A DNA stretch of 64,000 nt from Pseudoruegeria aquimaris (GCF_900172235.1 NZ_FWFQ01000013.1:1-64000); one strand, 5' to 3'. Positions 31,956 to 41,646 are shown, numbered from the stretch's first letter. Notes: generated by a model not told the origin, from the sequence alone. Numbers and translations are program-made.

Positions 31956-32882
31956 TCAAGCCGCCTGCCCGCCGGCCTCCGTCTGCACGAAGGCATCGGC
32001 GCATTTCTTCGCCAGCGCGCGGACGCGGCCGATGTAGGCCTGCCGCTCGGTGACCGAGATCACGCCGCGGGCGTCGAGCAGGTTGAAGATGTGGCTGGCC
32101 TTGATGCACTGATCGTAGGCGGGATGCGCCATGATGATGCGCTTGCCGGTCTTCGGATCCACGTGCTCCTGCGCGAGGATCGCCTCGCATTCGGCCTCGG
32201 CTTCCTCGAAATGCTTGAGCAGCACCTCGGTGTTGGCCACGTCGAAGTTGAAGCGGGAATATTCCTGCTCGGTCTGGCGGAACACGTCACCGTAGGTGAG
32301 CGGGATCGGGGCGTCGGGATCGTTGAAGGGCATGTCCATCACGTGATCCACGCCCAGCACGTACATGGCGAGACGTTCGAGCCCGTAGGTCAGCTCGCCG
32401 GAGACCGGTTTGCAGTCATGGCCGCCGACCTGCTGGAAGTAGGTGAACTGGCTCACCTCCATGCCGTCGCACCAGACTTCCCAGCCCAGCCCCCAGGCGC
32501 CCAGCGTGGGGCTTTCCCAATCGTCCTCGACGAAGCGGATGTCGTGCATCTCCATGTCGATGCCGATAGCCTCGAGCGAGCCGAGATAGAGCGCCTGCAG
32601 ATCCGGCGGGCTGGGTTTGATCAGCACCTGGTACTGGTAGTAGTGCTGCAGCCGGTTCGGGTTCTCGCCGTAGCGCCCGTCGGTCGGGCGGCGGGAGGGC
32701 TGCACGTAGGCTGCGGCCCAGGCATTGCTGCCCAGCGCGCGCAGGGTGGTGGCCGGGTGGAAGGTGCCCGCGCCGACTTCCATGTCGTAGGGTTGCAGCA
32801 CGGCGCAGCCCTTGCTGGCCCAGTAGTTCTGCAGCCGCAGGATGATCTCCTGGAAGCTGCGCGGCGCGGATTGCTCTGACAT
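31956..32882 (-). CDS. glyQ: Glycine--tRNA ligase, alpha subunit
   Basis: Catalytic-core subunit of heterotetrameric glycyl-tRNA synthetase. 308 aa with [18 protein letters not shown] near the start, [16 protein letters not shown], and [22 protein letters not shown] at 32882 follows GAGGAACGGC; an ATG four codons upstream is less well placed. It begins about 54 bp after the NUDIX stop. Confidence 0.97.
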   Translation of the reverse strand: MSEQSAPRSFQEIILRLQNYWASKGCAVLQPYDMEVGAGTFHPATTLRALGSNAWAAAYVQPSRRPTDGRYGENPNRLQHYYQYQVLIKPSPPDLQALYLGSLEAIGIDMEMHDIRFVEDDWESPTLGAWGLGWEVWCDGMEVSQFTYFQQVGGHDCKPVSGELTYGLERLAMYVLGVDHVMDMPFNDPDAPIPLTYGDVFRQTEQEYSRFNFDVANTEVLLKHFEEAEAECEAILAQEHVDPKTGKRIIMAHPAYDQCIKASHIFNLLDARGVISVTERQAYIGRVRALAKKCADAFVQTEAGGQAA

Positions 32883-32935
32883 GCCGTTCCTCATCGAAAA
32901 AAGCGCGTTCTCCTTAGGGCCTCGCCCGGCGGGCG

Positions 32936-33364
32936 TCAACTCGCCGGGGGCGGCGGATTGGCCGCGAGCCAGGCCCGCGCCGCGGCGCAGGTCTCGGCGA
33001 CGGCCGGCGAAAGCGGCAGCGCGCCGGCCTCGACCTCCGACAACGGCACCCAGCGCGCATCCAGCGCATCGTCCGCCGCCACGGGCACCCCGGCCTCCCC
33101 GCGGCAGATCACCCCTGCAAGGTAGAAGTGGAAGCCCGGCGAGATCGCATCGGCATGGCCCAGCACGTGGCAGGCGGTGGCGGTGAGGCCGGTTTCCTCG
33201 CGCAACTCCCGTTCGGCGGCCTGAAAGACGGTTTCACCATATTCCACGCGCCCGCCGGGAAAGCCCCAGAGCCCGGCGTCGGGCGGGTTGCGGCGCTGCA
33301 CCAGAAGCGCGTGGTCTTCGGTGAGCAGGATGGCGAGCACCGCGAGTTCAGGGCGCCGCGGCAT
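32936..33364 (-). CDS. NUDIX hydrolase
   Basis: 142 aa with a complete NUDIX box ([20 protein letters not shown] continuing ETGL), so it should hydrolyse a nucleoside diphosphate linked to X with a divalent metal. The short form and the WGFPGGRVE motif resemble the ADP-ribose/MutT-like groups; the substrate cannot be told. Its ATG overlaps the end of the decarboxylase gene by 17 bp, suggesting translational coupling. Confidence 0.92.
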   Translation of the reverse strand: MPRRPELAVLAILLTEDHALLVQRRNPPDAGLWGFPGGRVEYGETVFQAAERELREETGLTATACHVLGHADAISPGFHFYLAGVICRGEAGVPVAADDALDARWVPLSEVEAGALPLSPAVAETCAAARAWLAANPPPPAS

Positions 33365-34802
33365 GGAAACCCTCCGCCAGAAGCGTCGCGCCGATCTTGC
33401 GCACCTCCTCGACGAGCAGATGCAGATCGCCGTCGCGGGTGCGGTGGTTGGTGATGTTGACGCGCAGGGCGAGCCGGCCGTGAATCCGGGTCGTGGAGAG
33501 CACCGCGAGCCCGCTTTCCTGCAGGCGCACCGAGATCTCGGCGTTAACCGCATCGTGCGCGGCCTCCGACCCGCCGGTGAAACGGAAGCAGAGGATGTTG
33601 AGCGACACCGGGCAGAGCGGCTCCAGATCCGGGGCCTGCGCAACGAGTTCGGCCAGCAGCCGCGCCTGGCGGCAGTTGTTCTCGATCACCGCGCCGAGCG
33701 CGTCCGCCCCGTGCTCCAGCAAATGGGCATAGACTTTCAGCGCCCGGTAGCTGCGCGAAAGCTCCGGCCCGTAGTCCACCGGCCAGAAATCGCCGGCGGC
33801 CAGCCCGCGCGTGGCGGGGGCGAGGTAGTCGGGGCGCTCGGAGAAGGCATCGAGCTGGGCCTGCCGATCGCGCACGAGGACGCAGCCCGCGTCATAGGTG
33901 ACCTGGAGCCACTTGTGGAAATCGAAGGCAAGCGAATCCGCGCGTTCCATGCCCGCGAGCAGCGGCGCCAGCGCCGGGCTGAGGCGGGCGGTGGCACCGA
34001 AGGCGCCGTCCACGTGGAACCACAGCCCCTCGCTCGCGGCGATGGCGGCCAGATCCGCCAGCGGATCTATCGCGCCCGTGTTCACCGCACCGGCGGTGCC
34101 CACCACGAGAAAGGGGGTGAAGCCCTCCGCCCTGTCCTGCGCGATGGCGGCTTCGAGCGCGGCCGTATCCATGCGGAAATCGCCGTCCACCGGCGCGCGG
34201 CGCAGGGCTTCGCTTCCGAGCCCGAGCATGTCGAAGGCGCGCGCCACGCAGGAATGCGCCTGCGCCGCGCAGTAGCCGGTGAGGCGCGCCGCCCCCACCC
34301 CTTCCTGCCGGGTCTGCGTGCCGAGCGCCCGCCCGCGGGCCGCCTTCAGCGCGATGATCGTGGCCATGGAGGTGCCGGACACGATGAGCCCGCCGCTGTC
34401 GGGCGGGAACCCCATCAGCTCGGCGCACCAGCGCACCACGGCCCGCTCCACGTGGACGCCGCCGTGATCGCGCCCGCCGAGGTTGGCGTTGATGGCGCTG
34501 GCGGCGATCTCGGGCAGCAGGTTGCCGGGGCTGCCGGCGCCATGCACCCAGCCCCAGAAGCGCGGATGGGTGTTGCCCACGCCGTAGGGCATCAGCGCGC
34601 GCAGGCGCTCCGCCGCGCCGGCCGGGCCGAGGCCCGCACGGGGGACCGGGGCGGCAAGCGCGTCTTTCAGCGGATCGGGCAGCGGCGTCCAGACGCGGCC
34701 CTCCTCGGCGCCCGCCATCTTGTCGAGCGCGGCGTCCAGCATCCTGTGCGCCTCCTGTCGGAACGCGGTCCAATCCGCCGGGTCCAGCCTGCCCTTCGCC
34801 AT
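33348..34802 (-). CDS. PLP-dependent group II decarboxylase (aromatic-L-amino-acid type)
   Basis: 484 aa. Fold-type I PLP enzyme of the pyridoxal-dependent decarboxylase family, with the cofactor Lys in AFDFHKWLQVTYD, and HPRFWGWVHGAGSPGNLL and VSGTSMATIIALKAAR as substrate and cofactor segments. ATG at 34802 follows GGGAGG. Family members decarboxylate L-DOPA, tryptophan, tyrosine or related acids; the actual substrate is not clear. Adjacent genes give no pathway. Confidence 0.88.
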   Translation of the reverse strand: MAKGRLDPADWTAFRQEAHRMLDAALDKMAGAEEGRVWTPLPDPLKDALAAPVPRAGLGPAGAAERLRALMPYGVGNTHPRFWGWVHGAGSPGNLLPEIAASAINANLGGRDHGGVHVERAVVRWCAELMGFPPDSGGLIVSGTSMATIIALKAARGRALGTQTRQEGVGAARLTGYCAAQAHSCVARAFDMLGLGSEALRRAPVDGDFRMDTAALEAAIAQDRAEGFTPFLVVGTAGAVNTGAIDPLADLAAIAASEGLWFHVDGAFGATARLSPALAPLLAGMERADSLAFDFHKWLQVTYDAGCVLVRDRQAQLDAFSERPDYLAPATRGLAAGDFWPVDYGPELSRSYRALKVYAHLLEHGADALGAVIENNCRQARLLAELVAQAPDLEPLCPVSLNILCFRFTGGSEAAHDAVNAEISVRLQESGLAVLSTTRIHGRLALRVNITNHRTRDGDLHLLVEEVRKIGATLLAEGFHAAAP

Positions 34803-34976
34803 CGTGCCTCCCTTTCGCGGGCGGATGGCCATGGGACCGCCTGCCCGGGCATCGTTACGGTGCAACACTGCGCCGGTCAATCGGGCTGCCGGCCAAACCA
34901 CACGTGCAAAGTGGATCGGGGTTGGCTAGCATCCGGGGGAGAGCCGAGAGACCGGCTGAATTTGAAAAGATCCCTG

Positions 34977-36773
34977 ATGAAGAAAACCCTTTCCGCCTCC
35001 GCCCTTTTCCTTGCCACATGCCTGCCGATGAGCGCGCTGGCCCAATCCACCTACTGGTTGCAGGTCGAGGCCCAGCCCTCCCTGCGCGAGGGGCAGGAAC
35101 GCGCCCGCGCCTACGCCGGAGCCTTCGACGACGTGAACGGTTTCGCGCTGAGTTCGGGCTGGTATGCCATCTCGCTCGGCCCCTACAGCCGCGAGGATGC
35201 CGAGCGCCTGCGCCGCGAACTGCGGTTTGAAAACCTGATCCCGCGCGATGCCTACATCGTGGACGGCAGCCGCTTCCGCCAGCAGTTCTGGCCTGTGGGA
35301 GCGAGCAGCCGCACCGCCGCTCCGGTGCCGCTTGAGCCCCAGTCCGGCGAAGGCAGCACGATCGTTCTGAATCTTCCCGAGGCAGGCGAAGGCGCGGAAA
35401 CGGCCGAAACCGCCATCGAGGCCCCCGCCTTCGTGCCCGACGAAACCCCGGCACAGGCCCGGCGCAGCGAGGCGCGTCTGAGCCGCGCCGAGAAACGCGA
35501 GTTGCAGACGGCGCTCCAGTGGGAAGGCCACTACAAGGCCGCCATCGACGGCTCCTTCGGGGCCGGCACCCGCCGCGCGATGGAGGCCTACCAGATCGCC
35601 GAGGGCCTGCCCCCCACCGGGGTGCTGACCACGGCGCAGCGCGAGAAGCTGCTGTCGGACTACCGGCGCGAGGTGGCGGAACTGGGCCTGACCCGCGTGC
35701 TGGACGATACCGCCCTGATCGAGATCGACCTGCCGCTGGGCATGGTCGAACTGGATCGCTACGAGGCGCCCTTCGCCCATTACAACGCCAAGGATCCCGA
35801 CAGCCCCGTGCGGGCCCTGCTGATATCGGAGCCCGGCACCCCCGACACCCTGGCCGGCCTCTACGACGTGATGCAGACGCTCGACATCGTGCCGCTTTCC
35901 GGCGAGCGCAAACTCGGCCGCAACAGCTTCACCATCGAGGGCGAAGGCTCCGAGATCCGCTCCTACACCTACGTGCGCCACGAGGACGGCGTGCTGAAGG
36001 GCTTCACGCTGGTGTGGCCCACCGGCGACGACAACCGCTTCGAGCGCGTGCGCGAGGCGATGCGGGCCAGCTTCACCCCCTTCGGCAACCGCGCCATGCC
36101 CCAGAGCCTCGGCGCGCGCCGCGAGGATCAGGCGGTGGACCTGCTGGCCGGGCTCGAGATCCGCAAGCCCACCCGCTCGCGCTCGGGCTTCTACATCAAC
36201 GTCGCGGGCACAGTGCTCACCACGGCCGAGGCGGTGCGGGGATGTGACCAGGTGACGCTGGATGAAAGCACCCTCGCCCAGGTCGCCCTCGAAGACGAGG
36301 AACTGGGCATCGCCGTGCTGACCCCGCAGGACGAACTCGCCCCGATCGCCTACGCCGATTTCAGCACCCTGCCACCGCAGCTGCGCTCCGAGGTGGCCGT
36401 GGCCGGCTACTCCTACGAGGGCCTTCTGGGCGCCCCCACCCTCACCTACGGCACGCTGGACGATCTGCGCGGCCTGCAGGGCGAAGAAACCCGCCAACGC
36501 CTCGCGCTGGCCGCCCTGCCCGGCGACATCGGCGGCCCGGTCTTCGATTCCGGCGGCGCCGTCGTCGGCCTTCTGCTGCCCCAGCCCGAAGCGGGCGGGC
36601 GCAAGCTTCCGGCGGATGTCTCCTTCGCGGTGCCCGCCGAGGCCATCGCCAAGGCGCTCGCCGCGCGCGGCCTGCGCCTGCACGACGCCGAAGGGGTGGA
36701 CGGGCGGATGCACCCGGAGGATCTGTCGGGCCTCGCGGCCGACATGACGGTGCTCGTCTCCTGCTGGAACTGA
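34977..36773 (+). CDS. Exported SPOR/peptidoglycan-binding protein with triad-less trypsin fold
   Basis: 598 aa. Signal peptide to about residue 22 (LPMSALA-Q); a SPOR-like repeat about 25-105 (YWLQVEAQPSLREGQERA, WYAISLGPYSREDAE); acidic linker; PG_binding_1-type helices about 168-225 (LQTALQWEGHYKAAIDGSFG); and a chymotrypsin-like double barrel about 385-565. The catalytic triad is missing: the His position is Glu418 (LTTAEAV), the Asp position is Gly444 (EELGIAVL) and the Ser position is Ile518 (PGDIGGPVFD). The fold is kept but proteolysis is not expected. Probably a periplasmic peptidoglycan-associated binding protein. Divergent from the decarboxylase, convergent with trkH. Confidence 0.85.
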   Translation: MKKTLSASALFLATCLPMSALAQSTYWLQVEAQPSLREGQERARAYAGAFDDVNGFALSSGWYAISLGPYSREDAERLRRELRFENLIPRDAYIVDGSRFRQQFWPVGASSRTAAPVPLEPQSGEGSTIVLNLPEAGEGAETAETAIEAPAFVPDETPAQARRSEARLSRAEKRELQTALQWEGHYKAAIDGSFGAGTRRAMEAYQIAEGLPPTGVLTTAQREKLLSDYRREVAELGLTRVLDDTALIEIDLPLGMVELDRYEAPFAHYNAKDPDSPVRALLISEPGTPDTLAGLYDVMQTLDIVPLSGERKLGRNSFTIEGEGSEIRSYTYVRHEDGVLKGFTLVWPTGDDNRFERVREAMRASFTPFGNRAMPQSLGARREDQAVDLLAGLEIRKPTRSRSGFYINVAGTVLTTAEAVRGCDQVTLDESTLAQVALEDEELGIAVLTPQDELAPIAYADFSTLPPQLRSEVAVAGYSYEGLLGAPTLTYGTLDDLRGLQGEETRQRLALAALPGDIGGPVFDSGGAVVGLLLPQPEAGGRKLPADVSFAVPAEAIAKALAARGLRLHDAEGVDGRMHPEDLSGLAADMTVLVSCWN

Positions 36774-36791
36774 CGCGAGGAACTGACGCGC
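36766..36791. repeat. 13-bp tandem duplication over a stop codon
   Basis: GGAACTGACGCGA (36766-36778) is followed at once by GGAACTGACGCGC (36779-36791). The first copy contains the stop codon of the triad-less protease-fold gene. Likely a small replication slippage event. Confidence 0.7.
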
Positions 36792-36822
36792 GCGCAGCCG
36801 GGAAACCGGTGGCGCGCCGCGC

Positions 36823-38271
36823 TCAGGCGCGCCAGAAATTGGCGGTGAAGATCGCGTAGACGACCATCAGCTCCAGCCGTCCGATCCACATCGCGAAGGC
36901 AAGGAGCCATTTGGCCGTCGTGTTCAGCGTGGCGAAGTTGCCCGCCGGGCCGATCTCGGCGCCAAGGCCGGGGCCGACGTTGGCCAGCGCCGTGGCCGCG
37001 CCCGAGACGGAGGTGATGAAGGAAAGCCCCGTCATCCCCAGCAGCACGGAAAACACCCCGAGCGAGACGAAGAACAGCATGAAGAACGCCATCACCGAGC
37101 CCAGCACGTCCGGCGCCACCGGCTGCCCGTCGTAGCGCGGCGTGAACACGCCGTTGGGCGAATGGATGCGCTGGATCTGCGTCTTGATCGCGGAAAACAG
37201 GATCTGGTAGCGGAACACCTTCACCGAGCAGGCGGTGGAGCCGGCGCAGCCGCCGATCAGGCCGATGAAGAAGAACATCACCACCGGGAAGGTGCCCCAG
37301 AGCATGTAGTTGTCGGAGGCGTAGCCGGTGCCGGAGATGATCGAAACCACGTTGAAGATCACCTCCCGCATCACCGGCTCGGAAATCTCGCCCTCGTGCC
37401 CCCAGCGCCAGAGCGACAGCACCACGAACAGTCCGAAGATCAGGGCCAGGAAGGTGCGGATCTGGCTGTCCCGGAAGAACGGGCGGTGAGCGCCGCCGAG
37501 CATCTGCACGTAGCGCACGAAGGGCAGCGCCGCGACGATCATGAAGAAGGTGGAGGCAAACTCAGCGTTCGGGTTGAACGCCCCGAAGGATGCATCGTAG
37601 TTGGCGAACCCGCCGGTGGAGATCGTCGTCATCGCGTGGCAGACGGCATCGAACGGACTCATCCCGAACCAGAGGTAGACCAGCGCGCAGAGCACGGTCA
37701 GCCCGACGTAGATCACCGAGATGGAAGAGGCGATCTCGGTGGCGCGGGGCAGGATTTTACCCATCGTGTCGAAGGCTTCGGAGCGGAACATCTGCATACC
37801 GCCGATGCGCAGCTCGGGCAGGAAGACCATCGCCATGACGATCACGCCGATGCCGCCGATCCATTGCAGCAGCGCCCGCCACAGCAGCAACCCCCGCGGC
37901 AGCACGTCCAGCCCCGAGAACACGGTGGAGCCGGTCGTCGTCAGCCCCGACATCGCCTCGAAGAAGCCGTCCACCGCCGAGGCGTTGGTCTCGCCCAGCA
38001 TGAAGGGGATCGCGCCGAAGATCGGCAGCGCCAGCCAGACCCCGGACGACAGCAGGAACGTCTGCTGCAGCGACAGCCTGTCGCCCACGCCGTTGGCGCA
38101 GGCAAGCGCCACCAGCCCGCCCACCGAACAGGTGATCAGGGCGCTTTCGAAGAAGATCGTCCAGTGATCGTTGCCGTCGAGCAGGTCGATGGCCATGGGC
38201 AACAGCATCACCACCCCGAGGGCAGCAACGAGCATACCGATGACATAACCGACGGGGCGAATATCGAACAT
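36823..38271 (-). CDS. trkH: Potassium transporter membrane subunit TrkH
   Basis: K+-translocating subunit that works with TrkA in the inner membrane. 482 aa, four M1-P-M2 repeats; selectivity-filter segments SGLTTTGSTVF, MTTISTGGFANYD, ISGTGYASDN and ALANVGPGLGAEIG are visible. ATG at 38271 (MFDIRPVGYVIG). trkA is not in the window. The 256-bp region upstream, shared with the broken marR gene, has two TTGACAC sequences on the minus strand but no good -10. Confidence 0.95.
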   Translation of the reverse strand: MFDIRPVGYVIGMLVAALGVVMLLPMAIDLLDGNDHWTIFFESALITCSVGGLVALACANGVGDRLSLQQTFLLSSGVWLALPIFGAIPFMLGETNASAVDGFFEAMSGLTTTGSTVFSGLDVLPRGLLLWRALLQWIGGIGVIVMAMVFLPELRIGGMQMFRSEAFDTMGKILPRATEIASSISVIYVGLTVLCALVYLWFGMSPFDAVCHAMTTISTGGFANYDASFGAFNPNAEFASTFFMIVAALPFVRYVQMLGGAHRPFFRDSQIRTFLALIFGLFVVLSLWRWGHEGEISEPVMREVIFNVVSIISGTGYASDNYMLWGTFPVVMFFFIGLIGGCAGSTACSVKVFRYQILFSAIKTQIQRIHSPNGVFTPRYDGQPVAPDVLGSVMAFFMLFFVSLGVFSVLLGMTGLSFITSVSGAATALANVGPGLGAEIGPAGNFATLNTTAKWLLAFAMWIGRLELMVVYAIFTANFWRA

Positions 38272-38527
38272 GAGCGCAGGCTTGGACAGCCCCGCGCCGG
38301 GTGTCAAGCGGAGTCGCGCCGCCCGCGCGCGGGTTTCACGCCACCCGTGTCAACCGCAATACATCGCCGCCGCGCGGGGCGGCCGGCGCCGCAATCTTCT
38401 GCCGCAGGGGCAGGAAATCCGCCGCCGACGGCTCGACATCCAGTCCCGCGCCCCTTTAGAACCGAGGGGTGTTTGCCGAGTGTCACGTGGGCGAGTTTCT
38501 TTTCGTTGAGGCAAGTGGAGTACCCCG

Positions 38528-39052
38528 ATGGATCGCGCTTTCCGCGCCCGGCAGCAGTGGCAGGCGGAATTTCCCGATGCCGCCTTCGGCCCGATGGAGA
38601 TTTTCGACCGGCTCAATGAAGCCGTTCTGGTGTTTCGCCGTGATTGGCTCGAACCCCTGCTCGCGCGCCACGGGCTGCAACCGGGAGAGTTCGACGTTCT
38701 GGCCGCGCTGCTGCGCTCCGGCGCGCCCTACGCGTAGACGCCGACGGCGCTGTTCGAGGCCACGATGGTCTCTTCCGGGGGGATGACGAGCCGGCTGGAC
38801 CGGCTTGAAACGCGCGGCCTGATCGAGCGTGCCCCCAATCCGGAGGATCGGCGCGGCACCATCGTCTCGCTGACGCAGGAGGGCAAGGCCCTCGCCGAAG
38901 CCGTGCTGCCCGAGCTGCTCGCCTGCCAGGCGCGCGCACTCTCGACCCTCAACGAACGCCAGCAGAAGCGGCTGGCGACGCTGCTTCCTGGGGTGATGCG
39001 CAGTGCGGCCGACGGGCTGCCCGAGGATCCGGACGACGCGGCCGGCGACTGA
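38528..39052 (+). pseudogene. MarR-family regulator interrupted by an in-frame amber codon
   Basis: One reading frame of 174 codons that would encode a full MarR winged-helix protein (LQPGEFDVLAALLRSGAPYA, then TPTALFEATMVSSGGMTSRL and a wing DRRGTIVSLTQEGKALAE), but codon 70 is TAG (38735-38737). Family members have Leu here, so a single TTG to TAG change would explain it. The stop falls in the DNA-binding domain. A downstream ATG at 38765 would give only the recognition helix and C-terminal part. Candidates are a recent null mutation, a sequencing error or suppression. GTGGAG precedes the first ATG. Confidence 0.85.
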
Positions 39053-39097
39053 TCCCGCCGGGCCGGGCCGCACGCGGCGGCCTTGCCCGCGCGGCCG

Positions 39098-40201
39098 TCA
39101 GCCCACGTGGAAGAGCGTATTGAACAGCTTCGGATCGAGGCTTTCGGAGGCGAAGGTACGCCCTTCCGTCAGTACGCTGACCGCATCGTGGCTGTGCAGG
39201 CTTTCCTGGTGGCTGGCAATGACGCGGAAATCCCCGATACGGGAGTCGGCGCTCAATTGCTCCGCGAACAGCCGCGCGGCATCTTCCACGAAGATCGGAT
39301 TGGCCGCGTTCAGTTCGGCGAAGGCCTGTTCGTCCTCGCGCTTCACCATCACCTGCGTTTCCGTGGGCACGGCGGCGCGGCAGAGATCCACCAGATCCTC
39401 GAACCAGAGGCAGGGCTGGCCGGCCGCCAGTTCGACGGAGATGCGCGCCACGGAGCGCTGCGAATGAGGCGTGGCAAGCTGGCCGCGGAACTGGCGGGCG
39501 TGCTCGGACAACTCCAGCGAACAGGGGCAGGTGGAGGAATAGACGTAATCCAGATGCACCATGCGGCGACGGACACCGTCGACCTCCACCAGTTCCAGCG
39601 CGATGTCGTAATATTGAAAGCCTTCCAGCCCTGAGCGCAGGGATTTGACCTTCAGAGGAAAGGAAAAGCGCATCTGGATGCGGGCGTCGAAGCTTTCGAG
39701 ATCGGCCTTGTAGTCGTCCAGCGCGGCCTCGATCACCTCGAAGCTGAAGGTGCGCTCGGCGTGCTTGTAGAAGGTGCGCATGATGCGCGACATGTTGATG
39801 CCCTTCTTCTCGGCCTCCAGGCTCACCGTGCCGGTGACCGAGGTTTCGAGCGTCACGTCGCCGTTGTCACGGGTGTGGAAGCGGATCGGCAGGCGGAAGT
39901 TGGAGATGCCCACGTGCTGGATGGCGCGGCGGGCGCCCTTGATCAGGCTTTCGGGGCCGTTCTGGAGATCGGGCAGCGAGGCCTTGTAGGCGTCGTCCAC
40001 CCGGAACTCCTCGGGGTAGGCCCGCGCGAGAGCGGGGTAGTTTGGGCGATCGCCGGAGGGCAGCAGCCGGGACACGCTCGGATCGAGTTCCGCGACCTCG
40101 GTGTAGCTGGCCTTCGCCGCCCAGTCGCGCAGCGTCGCGAGCGCCTTCTCGGCCTCCTCCCGCGTGGGCGTTTCATGTTGCCGAGACACCTGCATGTTCA
40201 T
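39098..40201 (-). CDS. folE2: GTP cyclohydrolase I type IB
   Basis: Converts GTP to dihydroneopterin triphosphate, the first step of folate and queuosine synthesis. 367 aa, FolE2/GCYH-IB family, with the conserved STCPCSLELSEHARQ (metal-binding Cys), ISNFRLPIRFH, NMSRIMRTFYKHAE and FVEDAARLFAEQL. FolE2 does not strictly need zinc and often substitutes FolE under zinc limitation, but I see no clear Zur site upstream. ATG at 40201 follows GAGGGAAAAGCC. It supplies the pathway of folB and folP elsewhere in the window. Confidence 0.96.
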   Translation of the reverse strand: MNMQVSRQHETPTREEAEKALATLRDWAAKASYTEVAELDPSVSRLLPSGDRPNYPALARAYPEEFRVDDAYKASLPDLQNGPESLIKGARRAIQHVGISNFRLPIRFHTRDNGDVTLETSVTGTVSLEAEKKGINMSRIMRTFYKHAERTFSFEVIEAALDDYKADLESFDARIQMRFSFPLKVKSLRSGLEGFQYYDIALELVEVDGVRRRMVHLDYVYSSTCPCSLELSEHARQFRGQLATPHSQRSVARISVELAAGQPCLWFEDLVDLCRAAVPTETQVMVKREDEQAFAELNAANPIFVEDAARLFAEQLSADSRIGDFRVIASHQESLHSHDAVSVLTEGRTFASESLDPKLFNTLFHVG

Positions 40202-40309
40202 GGCTTTTCCCTCACGTTTCCTGCGTGCAGGTCACTAAGCTAGGCAGGTTGTCGCAGGTTTCCAACTTTTATTGCCGGAAAAATGCGACATCCCGGCGCC
40301 GATCGCGCC

Positions 40310-41491
40310 CTAGATCGCCTCCAGCGCTTTTTCCAGATCGGCGATCAGATCGGCGGTGCTTTCGATCCCCAGCGAGATGCGCACGAGCCCCGGCGAGATG
40401 CCGAGCGCCTTCTTCTGATCTTCCGGCAGGCGCTGGTGGGTGGTGGTGGCCGGGTGGGTCACGAGGCTCTTGGCGTCGCCGAGGTTGTTGGAGATCGTGA
40501 AGATCTCGAGCGCGTTCAGGAAGCGGAAGGCCCCCTCCTGCCCGCCTTCGACCTCGATCGACACCACGGTGCCGCCCTTCTCCATCTGCGCCCGTGCGAT
40601 GTGGCACTGGGGGTGGCTGTCGAGGAAGGGGTAGAGCACCGTCTTCACCTTCGCGTGCCCCTCCAGCGCCTGCGCCACGGCCAGCGCGCTTTCGGCCTGC
40701 GCGCGGCAGCGCAGTTCGAGCGTCTCCATGCCCTTCAGCATCACCCAGGCGTTGAAGGGCGAAAGCGATCCGCCGGTGTGCTTGAGGTAGGGTTCCAGCG
40801 TGCCGCGGATGAACTCCTTCGTGCCCAGCACCACGCCGCCGAGGCAGCGCCCCTGCCCGTCGATGTGCTTGGTGGCGGAATACACCACGACGTCCGCGCC
40901 GTTCTCGAACGCGCGGGAGAAGACGGGCGTGGCAAAGACGTTGTCCACCACCACCAGCGCGCCCTTGGCATGGGCGATCTCGGAAACGCTTTTCAGATCA
41001 ATGACTTCGAGCGTTGGGTTGGAGACGGTTTCGAGGAAGACGGCCTTGGTATCCTCGCGCACGGCCGCGCGCCATTGATCCAGGTCGGTGCCGTCCACGA
41101 AGGTGACTTCCACGCCGTAGCGCGTGAGGATCTCTTCGAGGATGTAGAGGCAGGAGCCGAAGAGCGCGCGGGAGGCGACGACGTGATCGCCGGCCTTCAG
41201 CATCGACACCAGCGCGCCGTTGACGGCGGCCATGCCCGAGGCCGTGGCGAAGGCGTCTTCCGCACCTTCCACCGCGGCGATGCGCTCTTCGAACATGCGC
41301 ACCGTGGGGTTGCCGTAGCGGGCGTAGATGAATTCGTCCTCGCCGATCTCGATGAAGCGGGCCTCCGCCTGCTCGGCCGTCTCGTAGACGAAGCCCTGCG
41401 TCAGGTAGATGGCCTCGGCCACTTCGCCGTACTGGCTGCGCCGGGTGCCGGCATGGACGAGTTTGGTGCGCGGATTCCAGTCCTTGCTCAT
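40310..41491 (-). CDS. metZ: O-succinylhomoserine sulfhydrylase
   Basis: Forms homocysteine directly from O-succinylhomoserine and sulfide in methionine synthesis; PLP enzyme of the Cys/Met metabolism family. 393 aa with FIYARYGNPTVRMFEERIAA, the PLP Lys in SATKHIDGQGR, and HPATTTHQRL. ATG at 41491 begins MSKDWNPRTKLVHAGT. Expression is clearly controlled from the leader, which carries a SAM-II riboswitch and a terminator hairpin. Confidence 0.96.
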   Translation of the reverse strand: MSKDWNPRTKLVHAGTRRSQYGEVAEAIYLTQGFVYETAEQAEARFIEIGEDEFIYARYGNPTVRMFEERIAAVEGAEDAFATASGMAAVNGALVSMLKAGDHVVASRALFGSCLYILEEILTRYGVEVTFVDGTDLDQWRAAVREDTKAVFLETVSNPTLEVIDLKSVSEIAHAKGALVVVDNVFATPVFSRAFENGADVVVYSATKHIDGQGRCLGGVVLGTKEFIRGTLEPYLKHTGGSLSPFNAWVMLKGMETLELRCRAQAESALAVAQALEGHAKVKTVLYPFLDSHPQCHIARAQMEKGGTVVSIEVEGGQEGAFRFLNALEIFTISNNLGDAKSLVTHPATTTHQRLPEDQKKALGISPGLVRISLGIESTADLIADLEKALEAI

Positions 41492-41526
41492 TGTCTTCTC
41501 CGTTCGCCCCGCCAGCCGCGAGGCAC

Positions 41527-41564
41527 AAAAAAACCCCCACCGCGATGATCGAGCGTCGGGGGTT
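41527..41564 (-). terminator. Attenuator terminator in the metZ leader
   Basis: On the minus strand AACCCCC pairs with GGGGGTT around an inner GC-rich loop and runs into seven U residues. It sits between the SAM-II aptamer and the metZ start, so it is the likely expression platform that stops transcription when SAM is bound. Confidence 0.85.
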
Positions 41565-41581
41565 CGGCTGTGCGCAATCCC

Positions 41582-41640
41582 AGACCTCTTTAGCGGCATG
41601 TTTAACGTGGCCCGCAATCCGGTGAACAAATCGCCACGAT
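41582..41640 (-). promoter_or_regulatory. SAM-II riboswitch aptamer upstream of metZ
   Basis: Read on the minus strand from 41640: CGTGGCGATTTG, then CCGGATTGCGG, GCCACGTTAAA and GCTAAAGAGG. This is the SAM-II (metA motif) pattern: a CGTGGC/GCCACG stem, the GATTTG loop strand and the AAGCUAAA-like 3' strand that makes the pseudoknot and S-adenosylmethionine pocket. It is found almost only in alphaproteobacteria, before metZ, metA or metX. Confidence 0.93.
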
Positions 41641-41646
41641 GGGGGA

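Noticed and set aside
40202-40309. Zur box upstream of folE2
   Set aside because: No palindrome resembling the alphaproteobacterial Zur consensus could be seen; only a loose AACCTGC direct repeat.
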